Shown piece after piece: positions 8,953-19,934 of a stretch of 64,000 bases of DNA; within the stretch, counting starts at the first letter, position 1, and the number at the start of each line of letters is the position of its first letter. The stretch lies in assembly GCF_000278275.1 (NCBI RefSeq), contig NZ_JH725147.1, positions 1,557,063 to 1,621,062 of the forward strand, given 5' to 3'. The stretch is from Bartonella tamiae Th239 (GTDB lineage Bacteria; Pseudomonadota; Alphaproteobacteria; Rhizobiales; Rhizobiaceae). Made by a program: the position numbers and the translations under genes. The notes under the pieces were generated by a model that did not search any database, was not told the origin of the DNA, and was given only the letters and a program-made list of their open reading frames with translations.

Positions 8953-9927
8953 TTACCAACGAATAAGAATTGCACCCCATGTAAATCCACCTCCCATTGC
9001 TTCTAACATAACAAGATCATTTTTTTTGATTTTGCCTGCATTGACTGCATGAGCAAGTGCTAATGGTACTGAAGCGGCTGAGGTGTTGCCATGTAAACCT
9101 ACTGTAACGACAACTTTTTCATCCGCAATGCCAAGTTTTTTTGCTGAAGCATCAATGATACGTTTATTAGCTTGATGAGGGACAAACCAATCCAATTCTT
9201 GCGCAGTTAATCCAGTTGCGACAAAACAATCATCAACAACATCGGTAATCATTCCAACGGCGTATTTAAAAACTTCGCGTCCCTCCATACGCAATTTTCC
9301 AGTTGTTTGCGTTGTTGAAGGCCCACCATCAACATAAAGCTTATTGACATGTTCACCATCAGAGCGAATCTTTGAAACTAAAATACCGCGATCCTCATTT
9401 GTTCCCGTTTGATCGTCCAAAGCTTCTAAAATAACTGCACCTGCCCCATCGCCGAATAAAACACATGTTGACCGATCAGACCAATCTAAAATACGAGAAA
9501 ATGTTTCAGCACCAATTACTAAAGCGCGTCGTGCCATTTTACCTTGTAAATAAAGATCTGCAGTTGTAAGAGCATAGATAAATCCTGAACAAACTGCTTG
9601 AATGTCAAATGCAAATCCATGCTTCATTCCAAGTGCTTGCTGAATTTCTACAGCAGAAGCAGGAAATGTATGATTAGGTGTTGATGTCGCTAATATGATA
9701 CAATCAATATCATCAATCGTTAAATTTGCATTTTTCAATGCATTTTTAGATGCCTCAACACCTAAGGATACAGTTGTTTCCTTTTCATTTGCTATATATC
9801 TTTGTTTAATCCCTGTTCTTTGAACAATCCATTCATCCGATGTCGCCACAATATTTTCAAGGTCGCCATTTAAGACTTTTTTCTCTGGCAGAGCAGTGCC
9901 AATGCCGCATATAGCAGATCTGATCAT
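8953..9927 (-). CDS. fabH: 3-oxoacyl-ACP synthase III
   Basis: Condenses acetyl-CoA with malonyl-ACP to start fatty-acid synthesis. The catalytic triad is intact: Cys113 in AVCSGF, His in [11 protein letters not shown] (about residue 252) and Asn in [10 protein letters not shown] (about residue 282). The C-terminal [13 protein letters not shown] is typical. Length is 324 residues. AAGGA precedes the ATG at 9 bases. It lies 36 bases after plsX on the same strand, so phospholipid and fatty-acid initiation genes are co-transcribed, as in most Hyphomicrobiales. Confidence 0.96.
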   Translation of the reverse strand: MIRSAICGIGTALPEKKVLNGDLENIVATSDEWIVQRTGIKQRYIANEKETTVSLGVEASKNALKNANLTIDDIDCIILATSTPNHTFPASAVEIQQALGMKHGFAFDIQAVCSGFIYALTTADLYLQGKMARRALVIGAETFSRILDWSDRSTCVLFGDGAGAVILEALDDQTGTNEDRGILVSKIRSDGEHVNKLYVDGGPSTTQTTGKLRMEGREVFKYAVGMITDVVDDCFVATGLTAQELDWFVPHQANKRIIDASAKKLGIADEKVVVTVGLHGNTSAASVPLALAHAVNAGKIKKNDLVMLEAMGGGFTWGAILIRW

Positions 9928-9963
9928 TTAATTTATTCCTTATGCAGCAAAGTACATTTTTAT

Positions 9964-11025
9964 TTAAATATTAAGAGCAGTATTATTTTCCTGTTTCAAT
10001 AAAACAGGCTTTTTTTGATGAAAATCTCTTAAATCATGAGCGATTGTTTCTAATAATCTATTATTGACCATTTCATAACCAACACGAATTGCCGATGCAA
10101 AACCATCAGCATCCGTTCCACCATGACTTTTTATAACAACACCATTTAAACCAAGCAATACACCACCATTCACACGGCCAGGATCCATTTTTTGTTTTAA
10201 TTGTCGAAATGCACCACGAGAAAAAATATATCCAAGACGTGAAAAAATAGATTTTTTCATAGCATCACGCAATATTTTTGCCATTTGACGCGCAGTTCCT
10301 TCAGCCGCTTTTAGTGCAATATTTCCTGAAAACCCCTCCGTTACAACGACATCGACCGTTCCATTACCAATGTCATTACCTTCAACAAATCCTTTATATT
10401 CGAGGCCTTCCAAATGGACTTCACGCAACATTAATCCTGCTTGTTTCACTTCATCCAACCCTTTGACCTCTTCAACACCAACATTCAAAAGACCAATGGT
10501 TGGACATTGCGTATGATAAAGTGCGCGATACATACCAGCCCCCATAACAGCAAGATCAACCAAATGATCAGCTGACGCGCCAATGGACGCACCAATATCC
10601 AAAACAATACTTTCACCGCGCAATGTTGGCCAAACACCTGCAATACCTGGTCTTTCCGCTTCTGCCATCATTCTTAAACAAAAATATGACATAGCCATAA
10701 GAGCGCCTGTATTACCAGCAGATACACAAGCATCCGCTTCGCCATTTTTAACCGCTTCAACAGCATACCACATCGATGATTTACCGCGCCCATTTCTCAA
10801 AGCTTGACTCGGCTTTTCATCCATACGCGTATAAGTTTCGGTTGGTACAAATGTTGATACAGCTGCTAATTCAGGATATTTTTTCAAAACAGGCTCAACA
10901 ACTTCAGCAATACCGTAGAAAATTTGATGAATATTAGGAATTTTTTTTTGCGCAATTGCAGCACCAGCAATCGTAATGTCAGGGCCGTAATCGCCCCCCA
11001 TTGCATCCACAGAAATTCTGATCAC
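9964..11025 (-). CDS. plsX: Phosphate acyltransferase PlsX
   Basis: Makes acyl-phosphate from acyl-ACP for phosphatidic acid synthesis; a peripheral membrane enzyme. The N-terminal [15 protein letters not shown] and the [16 protein letters not shown] and [17 protein letters not shown] motifs identify it. The longest frame begins at a TTG (11070). The GTG at 11025 is preferred because AGGA lies upstream at about 9 bases and the N terminus then matches the family (353 residues). It is first of the plsX-fabH pair and lies about 130 bases after the DUF177 gene. Confidence 0.95.
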   Translation of the reverse strand: MIRISVDAMGGDYGPDITIAGAAIAQKKIPNIHQIFYGIAEVVEPVLKKYPELAAVSTFVPTETYTRMDEKPSQALRNGRGKSSMWYAVEAVKNGEADACVSAGNTGALMAMSYFCLRMMAEAERPGIAGVWPTLRGESIVLDIGASIGASADHLVDLAVMGAGMYRALYHTQCPTIGLLNVGVEEVKGLDEVKQAGLMLREVHLEGLEYKGFVEGNDIGNGTVDVVVTEGFSGNIALKAAEGTARQMAKILRDAMKKSIFSRLGYIFSRGAFRQLKQKMDPGRVNGGVLLGLNGVVIKSHGGTDADGFASAIRVGYEMVNNRLLETIAHDLRDFHQKKPVLLKQENNTALNI

Positions 11026-11157
11026 ACGTCTATGTCCTATAAATTTCAGATTAAACCATCTGTTAGACAAAAAGGCCCCCAGCCGATTTGTCTCAAAACT
11101 TTGTTTGAAAATACCGTATTTACGTCATCATACAACACTTAATTTATAAACAAAAAT

Positions 11158-11715
11158 TTATTTCAGCTTTTTCAGTGCTGCAAAAGGTGAAATTTTATCC
11201 ATTTCATCGATTATTTCAATTTTATTTTTCCAGTTGAAATGCTGTTTACGAGGATAAGGGTCAATGGAAAGTTCAAAAAACTCTTCCAAAACATGGCCCA
11301 CATCAATTATATCACCCGTAAAGATTTCTGGCGCATCAGGACCATCAGAATCCAAAAAAAGCTCACCACTTTCATCTACGACATCAGGCTTTACCAACCG
11401 TGAATCTTGTGGAAGAAAAATAGTTTCAACTTTTTCGTGAAGTGTACTTTCAACGGGTTCAAGACTGACAACGCAATGCTGTGTAATTTTAGCTTTAAAA
11501 AAACCTTTAACACGAACACCCCGTTTTTTCCAAGGAAGAATTTTAAGCTCACTTTCAAAAAATTTGACATCAATTAAACCGTGGTTTTGTGCCAATTTAT
11601 TGCATTCGTTTTCATGGGCAGACAAATGAACATTGTACCCCTTTAAGGGAAGAGAACGTACATGAATACTATAACTCAACCCGTCGTTTTTCGTATTAAA
11701 TATTTTTTTTTCCAT
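11158..11715 (-). CDS. DUF177 (YceD-like) protein
   Basis: A 185-residue protein of the DUF177/YceD family. In E. coli and plants members are linked to 23S rRNA accumulation, but the mechanism is not settled. Recognisable parts are the acidic C-terminal segment with GELFLDSDGPDAPEIFTGDIIDVGHVLEEF broken across about residues 115-150 and the ending DPYPRK then KISPFAALKKLK. The upstream TTG (11739) is possible, but the ATG at 11715 with AAGAG before it is simpler. It is divergent from bamE and upstream of plsX. Unlike many proteobacteria, no rpmF lies between it and plsX. Confidence 0.85.
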   Translation of the reverse strand: MEKKIFNTKNDGLSYSIHVRSLPLKGYNVHLSAHENECNKLAQNHGLIDVKFFESELKILPWKKRGVRVKGFFKAKITQHCVVSLEPVESTLHEKVETIFLPQDSRLVKPDVVDESGELFLDSDGPDAPEIFTGDIIDVGHVLEEFFELSIDPYPRKQHFNWKNKIEIIDEMDKISPFAALKKLK

Positions 11716-12027
11716 CTTACTCTTAAATAATTCACCCAATACACTCTATCCAATAAATATTTTTATCATCTCATTATTAAAAGATTCTACTGATTTTTTA
11801 ACGATGAATTCATTTTTTCAATACTAAGAATTTATTCCAATTTTAAAATGGTCATTTTACAGTCATAATTTTGTTTATTCTTTCGTTCAGATCAATCGTG
11901 ATTTTTTTATAATTAAATATTTTGGATTAAGATAATAACTCAACCTATTCAATACAATCTCTTGCAAACTTGTTAAAGGTAGTTTAGGCAAGAGACAGAA
12001 CAGGAGAGTTTCCTCCACCATATTAAA
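11716..12027. other. Divergent promoter region between DUF177 and bamE
   Basis: An AT-rich stretch that must contain promoters for both divergent genes. A GGAG at 12003-12006 can pair with CTCC at 12013-12016, but this lies 22 bases or more before the bamE start and is probably not a ribosome-site switch. No gene is seen. Confidence 0.45.
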
Positions 12028-12540
12028 ATGGAGATGTCATTGTTTCATATGTTCCGCGTAAATAATCAAGCTAAGTGTGCATTGCTGATTAGTTTGATGA
12101 CAGCCACTGCAATGGCGATAACTGCATGTTCATCAACAGACATTCTCAATACAAGTTCAACCTATACGGAAGGCTATGTATTGGATCAAGCAGCTTTGGA
12201 CTCAGTACCTGTCGGATCAAGCCGTGATCAAGTTCTTCTTGCTTTAGGGTCTCCATCATTAACAGCAATTTACGATAATGAAGTCTTTTATTATATGTCG
12301 CAAACTCGTTATCGCGGCGCACAATTTATGAAGCCTAAAATTATAGACAGAAAAATTTTAGCGATTTATTTTAATAAGGACGGACAAATTGAAAAAATAT
12401 CCAATTATGGACTGCAAGACGGTAAATTATTTGATACAATATCTCAAACCACACCAACAGGTGGAAGAGATCAGTCTTTCTTATCTCAATTAATTGAAGG
12501 ATCTGCAGGCACTCCAAATCTACCAACGATTGGTAGATAA
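12028..12540 (+). CDS. bamE: Outer membrane protein assembly factor BamE (SmpA/OmlA)
   Basis: Outer-membrane lipoprotein of the BAM complex that inserts beta-barrel proteins. The signal peptide ends in a lipobox (AITACSS, lipidated Cys about residue 34). The SmpA/OmlA domain follows, with the characteristic VPVGSSRDQVLLALGSPS and later YYMSQTRYRGAQF. The protein has 170 residues. Start codons at 12034 and 12049 are also possible and would shorten only the signal peptide. It is divergent from DUF177 and followed by an intrinsic terminator, so it is probably monocistronic. Confidence 0.92.
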   Translation: MEMSLFHMFRVNNQAKCALLISLMTATAMAITACSSTDILNTSSTYTEGYVLDQAALDSVPVGSSRDQVLLALGSPSLTAIYDNEVFYYMSQTRYRGAQFMKPKIIDRKILAIYFNKDGQIEKISNYGLQDGKLFDTISQTTPTGGRDQSFLSQLIEGSAGTPNLPTIGR

Positions 12541-12565
12541 TTTTAAATTTTTTAATACCCATAAT

Positions 12566-12594
12566 TTTAGCGCCATTTGGCGCTAAATTTTTTT
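12566..12594 (+). terminator. Rho-independent terminator after bamE
   Basis: The inverted repeat TTTAGCGCCA / TGGCGCTAAA is followed by seven T. The nusB transcript converges from the other side and could use the same hairpin. Confidence 0.75.
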
Positions 12595-12657
12595 AAATAC
12601 TAGAAAATAACCAAATGATATTATAGGCTGCATAAAATAGATTTTATGTTACGTTAC

Positions 12658-13137
12658 TCATGCTGAGCGTAGATCTTTAGCCAAACGGTCTAAAACAGCA
12701 TTGACAAGACGAGGCTCTTCACCATCAAAAAAAGCTTTTGCAATATCAACATATTCATTAACAATAACAGCAACAGGAACATCCTTCCGGCTTTTTATTT
12801 CCCATAAACCCGCTCGTAATATCGCACGAAGTGTTGAATCTATGCGTGATAAAGGCCAATCTTCAGGTAAACGCTTTCTTATAAGCGGATCTAATGTTTT
12901 TTGCTCTTTGACAACTCCAGAAATTATAATACGAAACCATTGAGGATCAGCATCAAGATATTGATTGCCATCAACCTCCTGTCCCAAACGAAACGCTTCA
13001 TATTCAGCCGCTGTTTCCATAACACCAGTGCCTGCCACATCCATCTGGTAAAGTGCTTGAACAGCAGCCAATCGTGCAGCACCGCGTTTATTTGCTGTAC
13101 GCACGAATTTTTGTTTTACACTGGATGTATCAATCAA
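12658..13137 (-). CDS. nusB: Transcription antitermination factor NusB
   Basis: RNA-binding protein of the ribosomal RNA antitermination complex. The helical NusB fold shows as [19 protein letters not shown] near the start and [33 protein letters not shown] and [12 protein letters not shown] in the C-terminal half. The frame overlaps the end of ribH. I chose the TTG at 13137 because GGAG sits 6 bases before it. An upstream TTG (13149) and a downstream GTG are alternatives. It is the last gene of the glyA-nrdR-rib-nusB run. Identity is secure; the start is not. Confidence 0.92.
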   Translation of the reverse strand: MIDTSSVKQKFVRTANKRGAARLAAVQALYQMDVAGTGVMETAAEYEAFRLGQEVDGNQYLDADPQWFRIIISGVVKEQKTLDPLIRKRLPEDWPLSRIDSTLRAILRAGLWEIKSRKDVPVAVIVNEYVDIAKAFFDGEEPRLVNAVLDRLAKDLRSA

Positions 13138-13588
13138 AATTAACTCCAAACTCTTTTTTTAAAGCAATCATGCGTAACGCCGCATGACTGGCAAATCCGC
13201 CTTTGTTTTTTTCATCTTCTTTAGCGCGCGCCCATGCCTGTTCTTCATTTTCAACAGTTAGAATACCATTTCCGATGGCCAATCGTTTGTTTATACTTAA
13301 CTCCATAAGAGCACGAGATGATTCATTTGCAACAATTTCAAAGTGATATGTTTCACCACGGATCACACATCCAAGTGCAACATACCCATCATAATGATTT
13401 TCACTTTTATGTGCATATGCAATGGCTGCTGGAATCTCAAGTGCACCAGGCACCGTTATGATGTCGAAACTTGCATGAGCTTTTTGTAAAACTTTGGTTG
13501 CACCAGTAATGAGAGAATCAGATAATGCATCATAAAAACGCGCCTCAACTATTAAAATATGAGGTTTTTTATGCTTTTCTTTAGCCAT
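13130..13588 (-). CDS. ribH: 6,7-dimethyl-8-ribityllumazine synthase
   Basis: Penultimate riboflavin enzyme, condensing the pyrimidine and butanone-phosphate precursors. The sequence carries [27 protein letters not shown] (with the catalytic histidine) and [16 protein letters not shown], all conserved in lumazine synthases. Length is 152 residues. AGAGGAAG precedes the ATG. It overlaps nusB by a few bases. A hairpin lies 30-50 bases upstream in the 178-base gap after ribE. No FMN riboswitch is visible. Confidence 0.95.
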   Translation of the reverse strand: MAKEKHKKPHILIVEARFYDALSDSLITGATKVLQKAHASFDIITVPGALEIPAAIAYAHKSENHYDGYVALGCVIRGETYHFEIVANESSRALMELSINKRLAIGNGILTVENEEQAWARAKEDEKNKGGFASHAALRMIALKKEFGVNFD

Positions 13589-13620
13589 GTTTCACTTCCT
13601 CTTCTCAATCAAGAATAAAG

Positions 13621-13640
13621 AGGCGACAAAAGAGTCGCTT
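13621..13640 (-). promoter_or_regulatory. Stem-loop between ribE and ribH
   Basis: A 7-bp stem (with one G-U pair) and a 6-base loop lie in the ribE-ribH gap. On the minus strand no proper T-run follows, so it may be an mRNA processing or stability structure rather than a terminator. On the plus strand ATCTTTTT follows, but no plus-strand gene is nearby. Confidence 0.35.
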
Positions 13641-13765
13641 ATCTTTTTAATACTTTTTTTAATGATCTAAATGAGTTTGTTCAAAAGCGAAAGATCGTTT
13701 TAAATTTAAATAGTAAAAATATAAAAGAAAAAAGCGCGACGTTATATATTCTATAATGATTTATT

Positions 13766-14374
13766 TTATTCTTTATAACCAGATAAACGGGCTGCATAAC
13801 GGGCAAGTTGGTCAATTTCAATATTGACAAAGTCGCCTTCGCAAGACGTTCCCCATGTTGTCACTTTTAGAGTATGACGAATAATTAAAATATCAAAAAT
13901 ATCATCACAGACTTCATTAACCGTCAAAGATGTACCATTTAGGGACACTGATCCCTTACGAGCAATGAAAGGGGAGAGTTCTTTTGGCACTTGCAAACGA
14001 AACCGCTTTGCATCTCCCTCATGTTGAGTTTCAATAATCTTTGCCAATCCATCAACATGCCCAGAGACGAGATGTCCTCCCATCTCATCACCAAGCTTTA
14101 AAGAACGTTCAAGATTTATTTTTGTGCCTTGAGTCCAATGATCAATTGTCGTCAAGCGCATGGCTTCTTCCCAAGCTTCAACAATAAAAAAAGAAAGATT
14201 TTCATCATATTTATCCGTTTCCACAACGGTTAGACATATTCCTGCGCAAGCAATAGAGGCTCCAATTTCTATCGTATCTGCATCATAATGCGTTTTGACT
14301 TGAATACGTTTTCCTTCATTTAATGAAACAACAGATTCAACCGTACCTATATCCGTGATAATTCCCGTAAACAT
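13766..14374 (-). CDS. ribE: Riboflavin synthase alpha chain
   Basis: Dismutates two molecules of dimethyl-ribityllumazine to riboflavin. The start [13 protein letters not shown] is diagnostic, and two lumazine-binding repeats can be seen (about residues 1-97 and 98-195), each with a GHLVSGHVDG- or GTSLTVNEV-type segment. Length is 202 residues. It overlaps the end of ribD by 28 bases, suggesting coupled translation. It belongs to the minus-strand rib run. Confidence 0.95.
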   Translation of the reverse strand: MFTGIITDIGTVESVVSLNEGKRIQVKTHYDADTIEIGASIACAGICLTVVETDKYDENLSFFIVEAWEEAMRLTTIDHWTQGTKINLERSLKLGDEMGGHLVSGHVDGLAKIIETQHEGDAKRFRLQVPKELSPFIARKGSVSLNGTSLTVNEVCDDIFDILIIRHTLKVTTWGTSCEGDFVNIEIDQLARYAARLSGYKE

Positions 14375-15474
14375 TTTGTGTCACATCTCCATTCACTATA
14401 ACAATCCTCATCAAATCGCGCTTCATTGATTTTTTTAAAATCAATCAATATGTTATCAAAATCGGGGGCTTTTATAAGCTTCCCACCCAAATTTAAGTTA
14501 CTTTGAAAAAGATTAATTTTATCAACCAAGTGATCATTAAGAAAACTATAAGCCGTATATGTGCCACCTTCAATAAGAAGACTACTTATATCTAGAGAAG
14601 ACAGTATACTCAGCATATCTTCTGGCATTATTTTATTATCTTTTTTTGGAAAGAAAAATAACTTTACATCCTTTTTTTTAAGTATGTTTGCGACTTTTGA
14701 TGAAGATGATTCTTCGTAAGAAAATACATATGTTGGAATTTCATGTGCTGTTTTTATGATATGACTGCCTAATGGGATGCGCAAATGAGGATCAACTATA
14801 ATACGAGCGGGCGAACGATTTGACAAACCAGGCAAACGACACGTTAATTCAGGATTATCAGCAATAATCGTTTTAACACCAATCATAATGGCATCATTTC
14901 TGGCTCTTAAAAGGTGATTATATGCATGACTCATATGATTACTAATTTTGACATGCCCCTTCCCTATCAACCCAATACCACCATCGGCTGAAACAGCCAT
15001 TTTTAGAGTAACTTCAGGACGATGATATATTTTGCGGATCAAATATGCACTGAGAGTTTCAAATGCTTGATGAGTTTGAATATGCTTGGTTATAGAAATG
15101 CCAGCATTTTCTAAAATAGCAACACCTTGCCCATTAACACGTTTATCAGGATCCAAAAATGCAATAACAACGCGTTTAATTCCAGCATTAACAAGTGCAT
15201 ATGCGCATGGAGGTGTTTTTCCATAGTGAGCGCATGGCTCAAGAGTAACATAAGCAGTTCCATCTTGAGCTTGAGATCCTGCCATTTCGAGTGCCTGCAG
15301 TTCGGCATGCGGACGACCTGATGGCGCTGTTACACCATGTCCAACAATTTTTTCATTATCCTTTGAGACGATAATAGCACCGACTGAGGGATTTTGCGCC
15401 GTTAATCCGACGTTCCAATTTGCCAACCGAATGGCAGCTGCCATATAGCGCTCATCTGCTACTTTATGTGTCAT
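14347..15474 (-). CDS. ribD: Bifunctional riboflavin deaminase/reductase RibD
   Basis: Two consecutive steps of riboflavin synthesis. The N-terminal deaminase domain holds the zinc ligands in HAE (residues 56-58) and [11 protein letters not shown] (Cys81, Cys90). The C-terminal reductase domain (about 145-360) includes [16 protein letters not shown] and [13 protein letters not shown]. The 375-residue length is normal. The gene overlaps nrdR by 11 bases at its start and ribE at its end. There is no clear Shine-Dalgarno, which fits translational coupling to nrdR. Confidence 0.95.
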   Translation of the reverse strand: MTHKVADERYMAAAIRLANWNVGLTAQNPSVGAIIVSKDNEKIVGHGVTAPSGRPHAELQALEMAGSQAQDGTAYVTLEPCAHYGKTPPCAYALVNAGIKRVVIAFLDPDKRVNGQGVAILENAGISITKHIQTHQAFETLSAYLIRKIYHRPEVTLKMAVSADGGIGLIGKGHVKISNHMSHAYNHLLRARNDAIMIGVKTIIADNPELTCRLPGLSNRSPARIIVDPHLRIPLGSHIIKTAHEIPTYVFSYEESSSSKVANILKKKDVKLFFFPKKDNKIMPEDMLSILSSLDISSLLIEGGTYTAYSFLNDHLVDKINLFQSNLNLGGKLIKAPDFDNILIDFKKINEARFDEDCYSEWRCDTKCLRELSRI

Positions 15475-15949
15475 TTTTATAGTTATCTATAATATTTTCA
15501 CCATCAGAAATTTCATCAATCACATTGTGAAAATCACTTGCAGTACTAAAATTACGATAGACTGAAGCAAAACGAATATAAGCAATATCGTCGATACCTT
15601 TTAAAGCTTCCATAACGAAATGTCCAATTGACTCCGAAGTGACTTCTGGCTCTCCTGAGCTTTCTAACTGTCGCACAATGCCAGAAATTGCTCTTTCAAT
15701 ACGTTCTTGGTCAAGATCACGCTTTCTAACTGCGATCTCAACAGAACGCATAAGTTTATCACGATCAAAAGCGACACGACGTCCACTTTTTTTTACAACC
15801 GTGATTTCACGCAACTGAACACGTTCAAATGTTGTAAAACGTCCTCCACAAACTGAACAATTACGGCGTCTTCTAATAACTGAACCATCTTCTGCTGGTC
15901 GAGAATCTTTCACTTGCGTGTCTTCAGACTGGCAATACGGGCAACGCAT
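15464..15949 (-). CDS. nrdR: Transcriptional repressor NrdR
   Basis: Represses ribonucleotide reductase genes according to bound ATP or dATP. The N-terminal zinc ribbon has CPYC (Cys3, Cys6) and CSVCG (Cys31, Cys34). The ATP-cone domain spans about residues 49-139 ([16 protein letters not shown] to FASVYRNF). AGGAG precedes the ATG. Its position after glyA and before ribD is the standard alphaproteobacterial arrangement. A predicted NrdR box lies upstream of nrdJ at 28403, so regulator and probable target are both in this window. Confidence 0.96.
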   Translation of the reverse strand: MRCPYCQSEDTQVKDSRPAEDGSVIRRRRNCSVCGGRFTTFERVQLREITVVKKSGRRVAFDRDKLMRSVEIAVRKRDLDQERIERAISGIVRQLESSGEPEVTSESIGHFVMEALKGIDDIAYIRFASVYRNFSTASDFHNVIDEISDGENIIDNYKNDT

Positions 15950-15965
15950 AAGAGGCTCCTAAAAT

Positions 15966-17276
15966 TTATGAACCTAAATAAGAATAAAGTGGAAAACGTT
16001 CTATCATCTCTTCTACTTTTTTCTTGACGCCTGCTTCAACAGCACTATTTCCCTCGTCAGAATTTGCAGTTTTCAATCCATCAAGAACCTCAGAAATCAA
16101 AGCACCTATTTCATTAAACTCATCTGTTCCAAATCCACGTGTTGTCGCAGCGGGCGTTCCCAAGCGTACACCAGATGTTACAAATGGTTTTTCAGGATCA
16201 TATGGAATACCATTTTTATTACATGTAATATTTGCTCTTCCCAAAGCACTTTCGGCACGTTTTCCTGTTGCATTTTTAGGTCTCAAATCTACCAACATCA
16301 AGTGATTGTCCGTACCTCCTGATACAATATCAAGTCCATGTTTCTTTAAACTTTCAGCCAGTGTTTTTGCATTGGCGACAACATTGCTTGCATAGGTTTT
16401 AAAAGACGGTTGCAATGCTTCCTTAAAAGCAACTGCTTTTGCGGCAATAACATGCATTAAAGGTCCACCTTGTATTCCTGGAAACACCGCAGAGTTTATT
16501 TTTTTAGCAATAATTTCATCATTGGTTAAAATCATTCCCCCACGAGGACCACGCAATGATTTATGGGTTGTCGTCGTCACAACATGGGCATAAGGTACTG
16601 GTGAGGGATGAACACCGCCAGCAACCAATCCAGAAATATGAGCCATATCGACCATCAAATAAGCGCCAATTTCATCCGCAATTTCACGAAAATGCTTCCA
16701 ATCCCAAAAGCGAGAGTAAGCTGTACCACCGGCAAGGATAAGTTTAGGTTTTGTTTCTTTTGCAATACGCGCTACCTCATCCATATCTATTAATTGGTCT
16801 TCTTGACGCACACCGTAAGAGACAACATTAAACCACTTGCCTGACATGTTAACAGGTGAACCATGTGTTAGATGTCCACCTGAATTAAGATCAAGTCCCA
16901 TAAATGTATCACCGGGTTGTAATAGAGCAAAAAACACAGCTTGATTCATTTGGCTGCCTGAATTGGGTTGCACATTAACAAATGAAGCACCAAACAATTT
17001 TTTTGCGCGTTCTATTGCAAGTGTTTCTACGATATCTGCAAATTCACACCCACCATAATAGCGTTTACCTGGATATCCTTCAGCATATTTATTGGTCATT
17101 ACAGAACCTTGCGCTTCTAATACTGCGCGCGAAACAATGTTTTCTGAAGCGATCAGCTCTATCTCATGACGTTGGCGAACGAGTTCACCACGAATAGCAT
17201 CAAAAATCTCAATATCAGCTGTTTGAAGGTCATCATTGAAAAAATGCTTTTGGTTTGAGTTTACTTGGTCGCTCAT
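15966..17276 (-). CDS. glyA: Serine hydroxymethyltransferase
   Basis: PLP enzyme converting serine and tetrahydrofolate to glycine and methylene-tetrahydrofolate. Seen are [44 protein letters not shown] and the PLP-lysine motif [14 protein letters not shown]. The frame extends upstream to 17342, but the added hydrophobic residues are unlike the family. The ATG at 17276 is preceded by AGGA and yields 436 residues, the usual rhizobial size. It is the first gene of the glyA-nrdR-rib-nusB run. Confidence 0.96.
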   Translation of the reverse strand: MSDQVNSNQKHFFNDDLQTADIEIFDAIRGELVRQRHEIELIASENIVSRAVLEAQGSVMTNKYAEGYPGKRYYGGCEFADIVETLAIERAKKLFGASFVNVQPNSGSQMNQAVFFALLQPGDTFMGLDLNSGGHLTHGSPVNMSGKWFNVVSYGVRQEDQLIDMDEVARIAKETKPKLILAGGTAYSRFWDWKHFREIADEIGAYLMVDMAHISGLVAGGVHPSPVPYAHVVTTTTHKSLRGPRGGMILTNDEIIAKKINSAVFPGIQGGPLMHVIAAKAVAFKEALQPSFKTYASNVVANAKTLAESLKKHGLDIVSGGTDNHLMLVDLRPKNATGKRAESALGRANITCNKNGIPYDPEKPFVTSGVRLGTPAATTRGFGTDEFNEIGALISEVLDGLKTANSDEGNSAVEAGVKKKVEEMIERFPLYSYLGS

Positions 17277-17730
17277 GAGATGGATCCTATAAATGTAAAA
17301 AATTATAATAATGCAAATAACACAGCAAAGCTCCACAACCAAATATTTTGTGCATTATTCCACACCGTCTAAAATTTTGGTCTGTACTTATTTGTCAGTT
17401 TCATATTGACTTCGAAATATCGTATGAAATAAATTTTTCTATAAATTTGTGACAGCTTGACATTGCGATAAAATCTGCATCAAATATATATAATATTTAT
17501 TTAATTTATGAAATTAACACACCATATTTTTATTATATTCTTTTATCAACAAACGAAAAAAATGAATGCTTTTTGGTACTTTTGATAATCTCTCATCTCT
17601 AATATAATAACAAAATATTTTTCTCTTGTAATTTCATATCTTTTGTCCTTAATATTATTCTTTGATGAAGCTGTTCCTCTTGTCATTAAACAAAAGAAAA
17701 AATAACGTTGTTCTAAGTGAAGGTCATTTT
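17277..17730. other. Divergent promoter region between glyA and argC
   Basis: A 454-base AT-rich region between divergent genes. Frames extend into it from both sides, but they have no family support. It presumably carries both promoters. No structured RNA or repeat was recognised. Confidence 0.5.
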
Positions 17731-18669
17731 ATGAAAACACCATTAACAGTTTTTATCGACGGTGAACATGGAACAACTGGACTAAAAATAAGACGTCTTC
17801 TTTCTAATCGTTCAGACATTAATCTTTTGACCCTTCCGCATGATGAACGTCATGATTTATCATCTCGTTTAGATAGGCTCAATACAGCAGACATTGCTAT
17901 TTTATGCTTACCAGATACTGCTGCAAAAGATACAATCAATCAGTTAAGTACCAATATAACAACACGCATTATTGATAGTTCAAGTGCATTTAGAACCAAT
18001 CCTCATTGGGTCTATGGTTTTGGTGAAATGACAACTGGACAAATAAAGCGGATTGCAGATGCACAATTTATATCAAATCCCGGCTGTTATCCAACGGGGG
18101 CCATTAGTCTTATTCGCCCGCTTAGAGAAGCAGGAATAATAGATGAGGATTATCCAATTTCGATCAATGCTGTTTCTGGTTATTCAGGTGGTGGCAAGCA
18201 ACTTATAGAGCAAATGGAAAATGCATCAAAAGATGATGCAATCGCTGCAAACTTTTTCACTTATAGTTTAAATTTGCAACATAAGCATACTGCTGAAATC
18301 AAAAAACATGCACTTCTAAAAAACACTCCTTTATTTCTTCCAAGTGTCGGACGTTTTGCCCAAGGTATGATTGTTCATTTACCATTACACAAAACACTCT
18401 TCAAAAAATCTGTAAAAATAGAAAATTTATATGAGATATTTTTAAATCATTATGCAAATCAGAAAATTATCTCGATTTCCACACAACAAGAAGCCTTAGA
18501 AATAAATCGTCTTGATCCAGAAATGATGTTAAATACGGATAAAATGAAAATTTATATCTTCGGAAATGAAAAAGAAGGAATATTCAATTTAACTGCTGTG
18601 CTTGATAATCTTGGTAAAGGTTCATCTGGCGCTGCAGTACAAAATCTTAATCTGTTGTTGGGTGCATGA
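17731..18669 (+). CDS. argC: N-acetyl-gamma-glutamyl-phosphate reductase, type 2
   Basis: Third step of arginine synthesis. The short type-2 form (312 residues) shows FIDGEHGTTGLKIRRLL as the NADP-binding start, SNPGCYPTGAISL with the catalytic cysteine, and LNLQHKHTAEI with the conserved histidine. The GSSGAAVQNLNLLLG ending is typical. The frame is open from 17662, but GAAGG upstream of the ATG at 17731 and family alignment decide that start. Type-2 ArgC is common in alphaproteobacteria. It stands alone between glyA and ctaA. Confidence 0.94.
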   Translation: MKTPLTVFIDGEHGTTGLKIRRLLSNRSDINLLTLPHDERHDLSSRLDRLNTADIAILCLPDTAAKDTINQLSTNITTRIIDSSSAFRTNPHWVYGFGEMTTGQIKRIADAQFISNPGCYPTGAISLIRPLREAGIIDEDYPISINAVSGYSGGGKQLIEQMENASKDDAIAANFFTYSLNLQHKHTAEIKKHALLKNTPLFLPSVGRFAQGMIVHLPLHKTLFKKSVKIENLYEIFLNHYANQKIISISTQQEALEINRLDPEMMLNTDKMKIYIFGNEKEGIFNLTAVLDNLGKGSSGAAVQNLNLLLGA

Positions 18670-18737
18670 GCATTTTAAAAATTTATGGTTAAATAAAAAA
18701 ACTTGAATTCCAGAATTTATAAATTATGATTATTGAC

Positions 18738-19817
18738 TTATTTATTCGTTGGTAAAGGATATGCACCTTTAGTTGCACGCCAATGGCCAACCGCAAAACA
18801 TAATATAACAAGTGCAAATGCTTGATGAATAAGCCCCCAACTTATTGGAACTTCTGTCAACAATGTGATGATACCAAAAATTGCTTGAGCAATTATCATA
18901 AGCAAAAAGATCATAGCACGACGTGCATGCGTCGTATGTGATGCAAATTTTTCAACAAATACTGCGTGAAACAAGACAGCAATTAAAAGAAAATAGGCAA
19001 AGAAGCGATGAATAAATTGTACCGTTAAACGATTTTCAAAAAAATTGCGCCAAATAGGATCATCAAGCATTAAGCCATAAGGAATAAATTGTCCATCCAT
19101 AAGCGGCCAAGTGTTATAGACTTTCCCAGCATGTAGCCCCGCAACTAAAGCTCCAAGATAGATTTGAATCAACACGAAAAATACCAGCCAACCAGCAAAA
19201 CTTTGTATACTTTTACTCGCTGGTTTTTCTGAATACCACACTAAACCTCGCGCTACATATGTAACAAAAACAACCACAAAACAGGCTGTTACTAGGTGAA
19301 TTGCCAAACGGTATTGGCTTACACTGGTTAGATCACTTGCTCCAAGCCCTGAAGCAACCATCCACCAACCAATAGCACCTTGAACACCAATGAGTAAGGG
19401 AACCGTAATTAACTGGGGTAAAATTAATTTTTCAATCTTTTTTGTTATCCAAAAATAAACCAGACCTAACAGAGCAACGAGACCAACCAACCGTGCTAAT
19501 ATGCGATGCGCCCATTCCCACCAAAAGATATTTTGAAATTGATGAAGTGTCATTCCTTGATTAATAAATTTATATTGAGCAATTTGTTGATATTTCGAAA
19601 ATTCTTCTTGCCACTGATCGTGCCCTATTGGAGGTATAACACCGTGTATAGGCTTCCATTCCGTTATAGAAAGTCCTGATCCAGTCATACGCGTTGCACC
19701 ACCAACCATAACAATTGCAAGGCATAAAATTAAGATTCCATAAAGCCAAATACGAATGGCTCTACGATTAGCTATGATTTCAGGTGCAATATTTACAGTT
19801 TGATTGGCAAAAAGCAT
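18738..19817 (-). CDS. ctaA: Heme A synthase (CtaA/COX15, type 2)
   Basis: Inner-membrane enzyme oxidising heme O to heme A for aa3 oxidases. Eight hydrophobic segments are visible. Family motifs include [19 protein letters not shown], and the four heme-binding histidine helices ([36 protein letters not shown]). The ATG at 19817 is preferred to the upstream TTG at 19835; neither has a good ribosome site. Length 359 residues fits type-2 proteins. It converges with argC. Heme A use implies an aa3-type cytochrome oxidase elsewhere in the genome. Confidence 0.94.
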   Translation of the reverse strand: MLFANQTVNIAPEIIANRRAIRIWLYGILILCLAIVMVGGATRMTGSGLSITEWKPIHGVIPPIGHDQWQEEFSKYQQIAQYKFINQGMTLHQFQNIFWWEWAHRILARLVGLVALLGLVYFWITKKIEKLILPQLITVPLLIGVQGAIGWWMVASGLGASDLTSVSQYRLAIHLVTACFVVVFVTYVARGLVWYSEKPASKSIQSFAGWLVFFVLIQIYLGALVAGLHAGKVYNTWPLMDGQFIPYGLMLDDPIWRNFFENRLTVQFIHRFFAYFLLIAVLFHAVFVEKFASHTTHARRAMIFLLMIIAQAIFGIITLLTEVPISWGLIHQAFALVILCFAVGHWRATKGAYPLPTNK

Positions 19818-19898
19818 AATTTTAAAGAGACTCAATTTATAAATTTTCGGTCACATTTTTTATAATTCATTTTACTTAAATTGTACGATTAAAATACT

Positions 19899-19934
19899 AA
19901 GAAAGATGCGGCAAGCCGTCACAAGCTCTTTCTT
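19899..19934 (-). terminator. Probable terminator overlapping the stop of the ExoP/Wzc-like gene
   Basis: An AAGAAAG / CTTTCTT stem with a smaller inner CGG/CCG stem touches the stop codon of the minus-strand gene. It is followed in transcription direction by a weak T-rich stretch (AGTATTTTAAT). Confidence 0.4.

Noticed and set aside
13589-13765. FMN riboswitch in the rib cluster
   Set aside because: Only one short hairpin is present; the conserved RFN-element helices and sequence blocks are absent here and upstream of ribD.
17277-17342. N-terminal extension of glyA with a hydrophobic stretch
   Set aside because: The family N terminus and a ribosome site place the start at 17276; the extension is promoter DNA read in frame.
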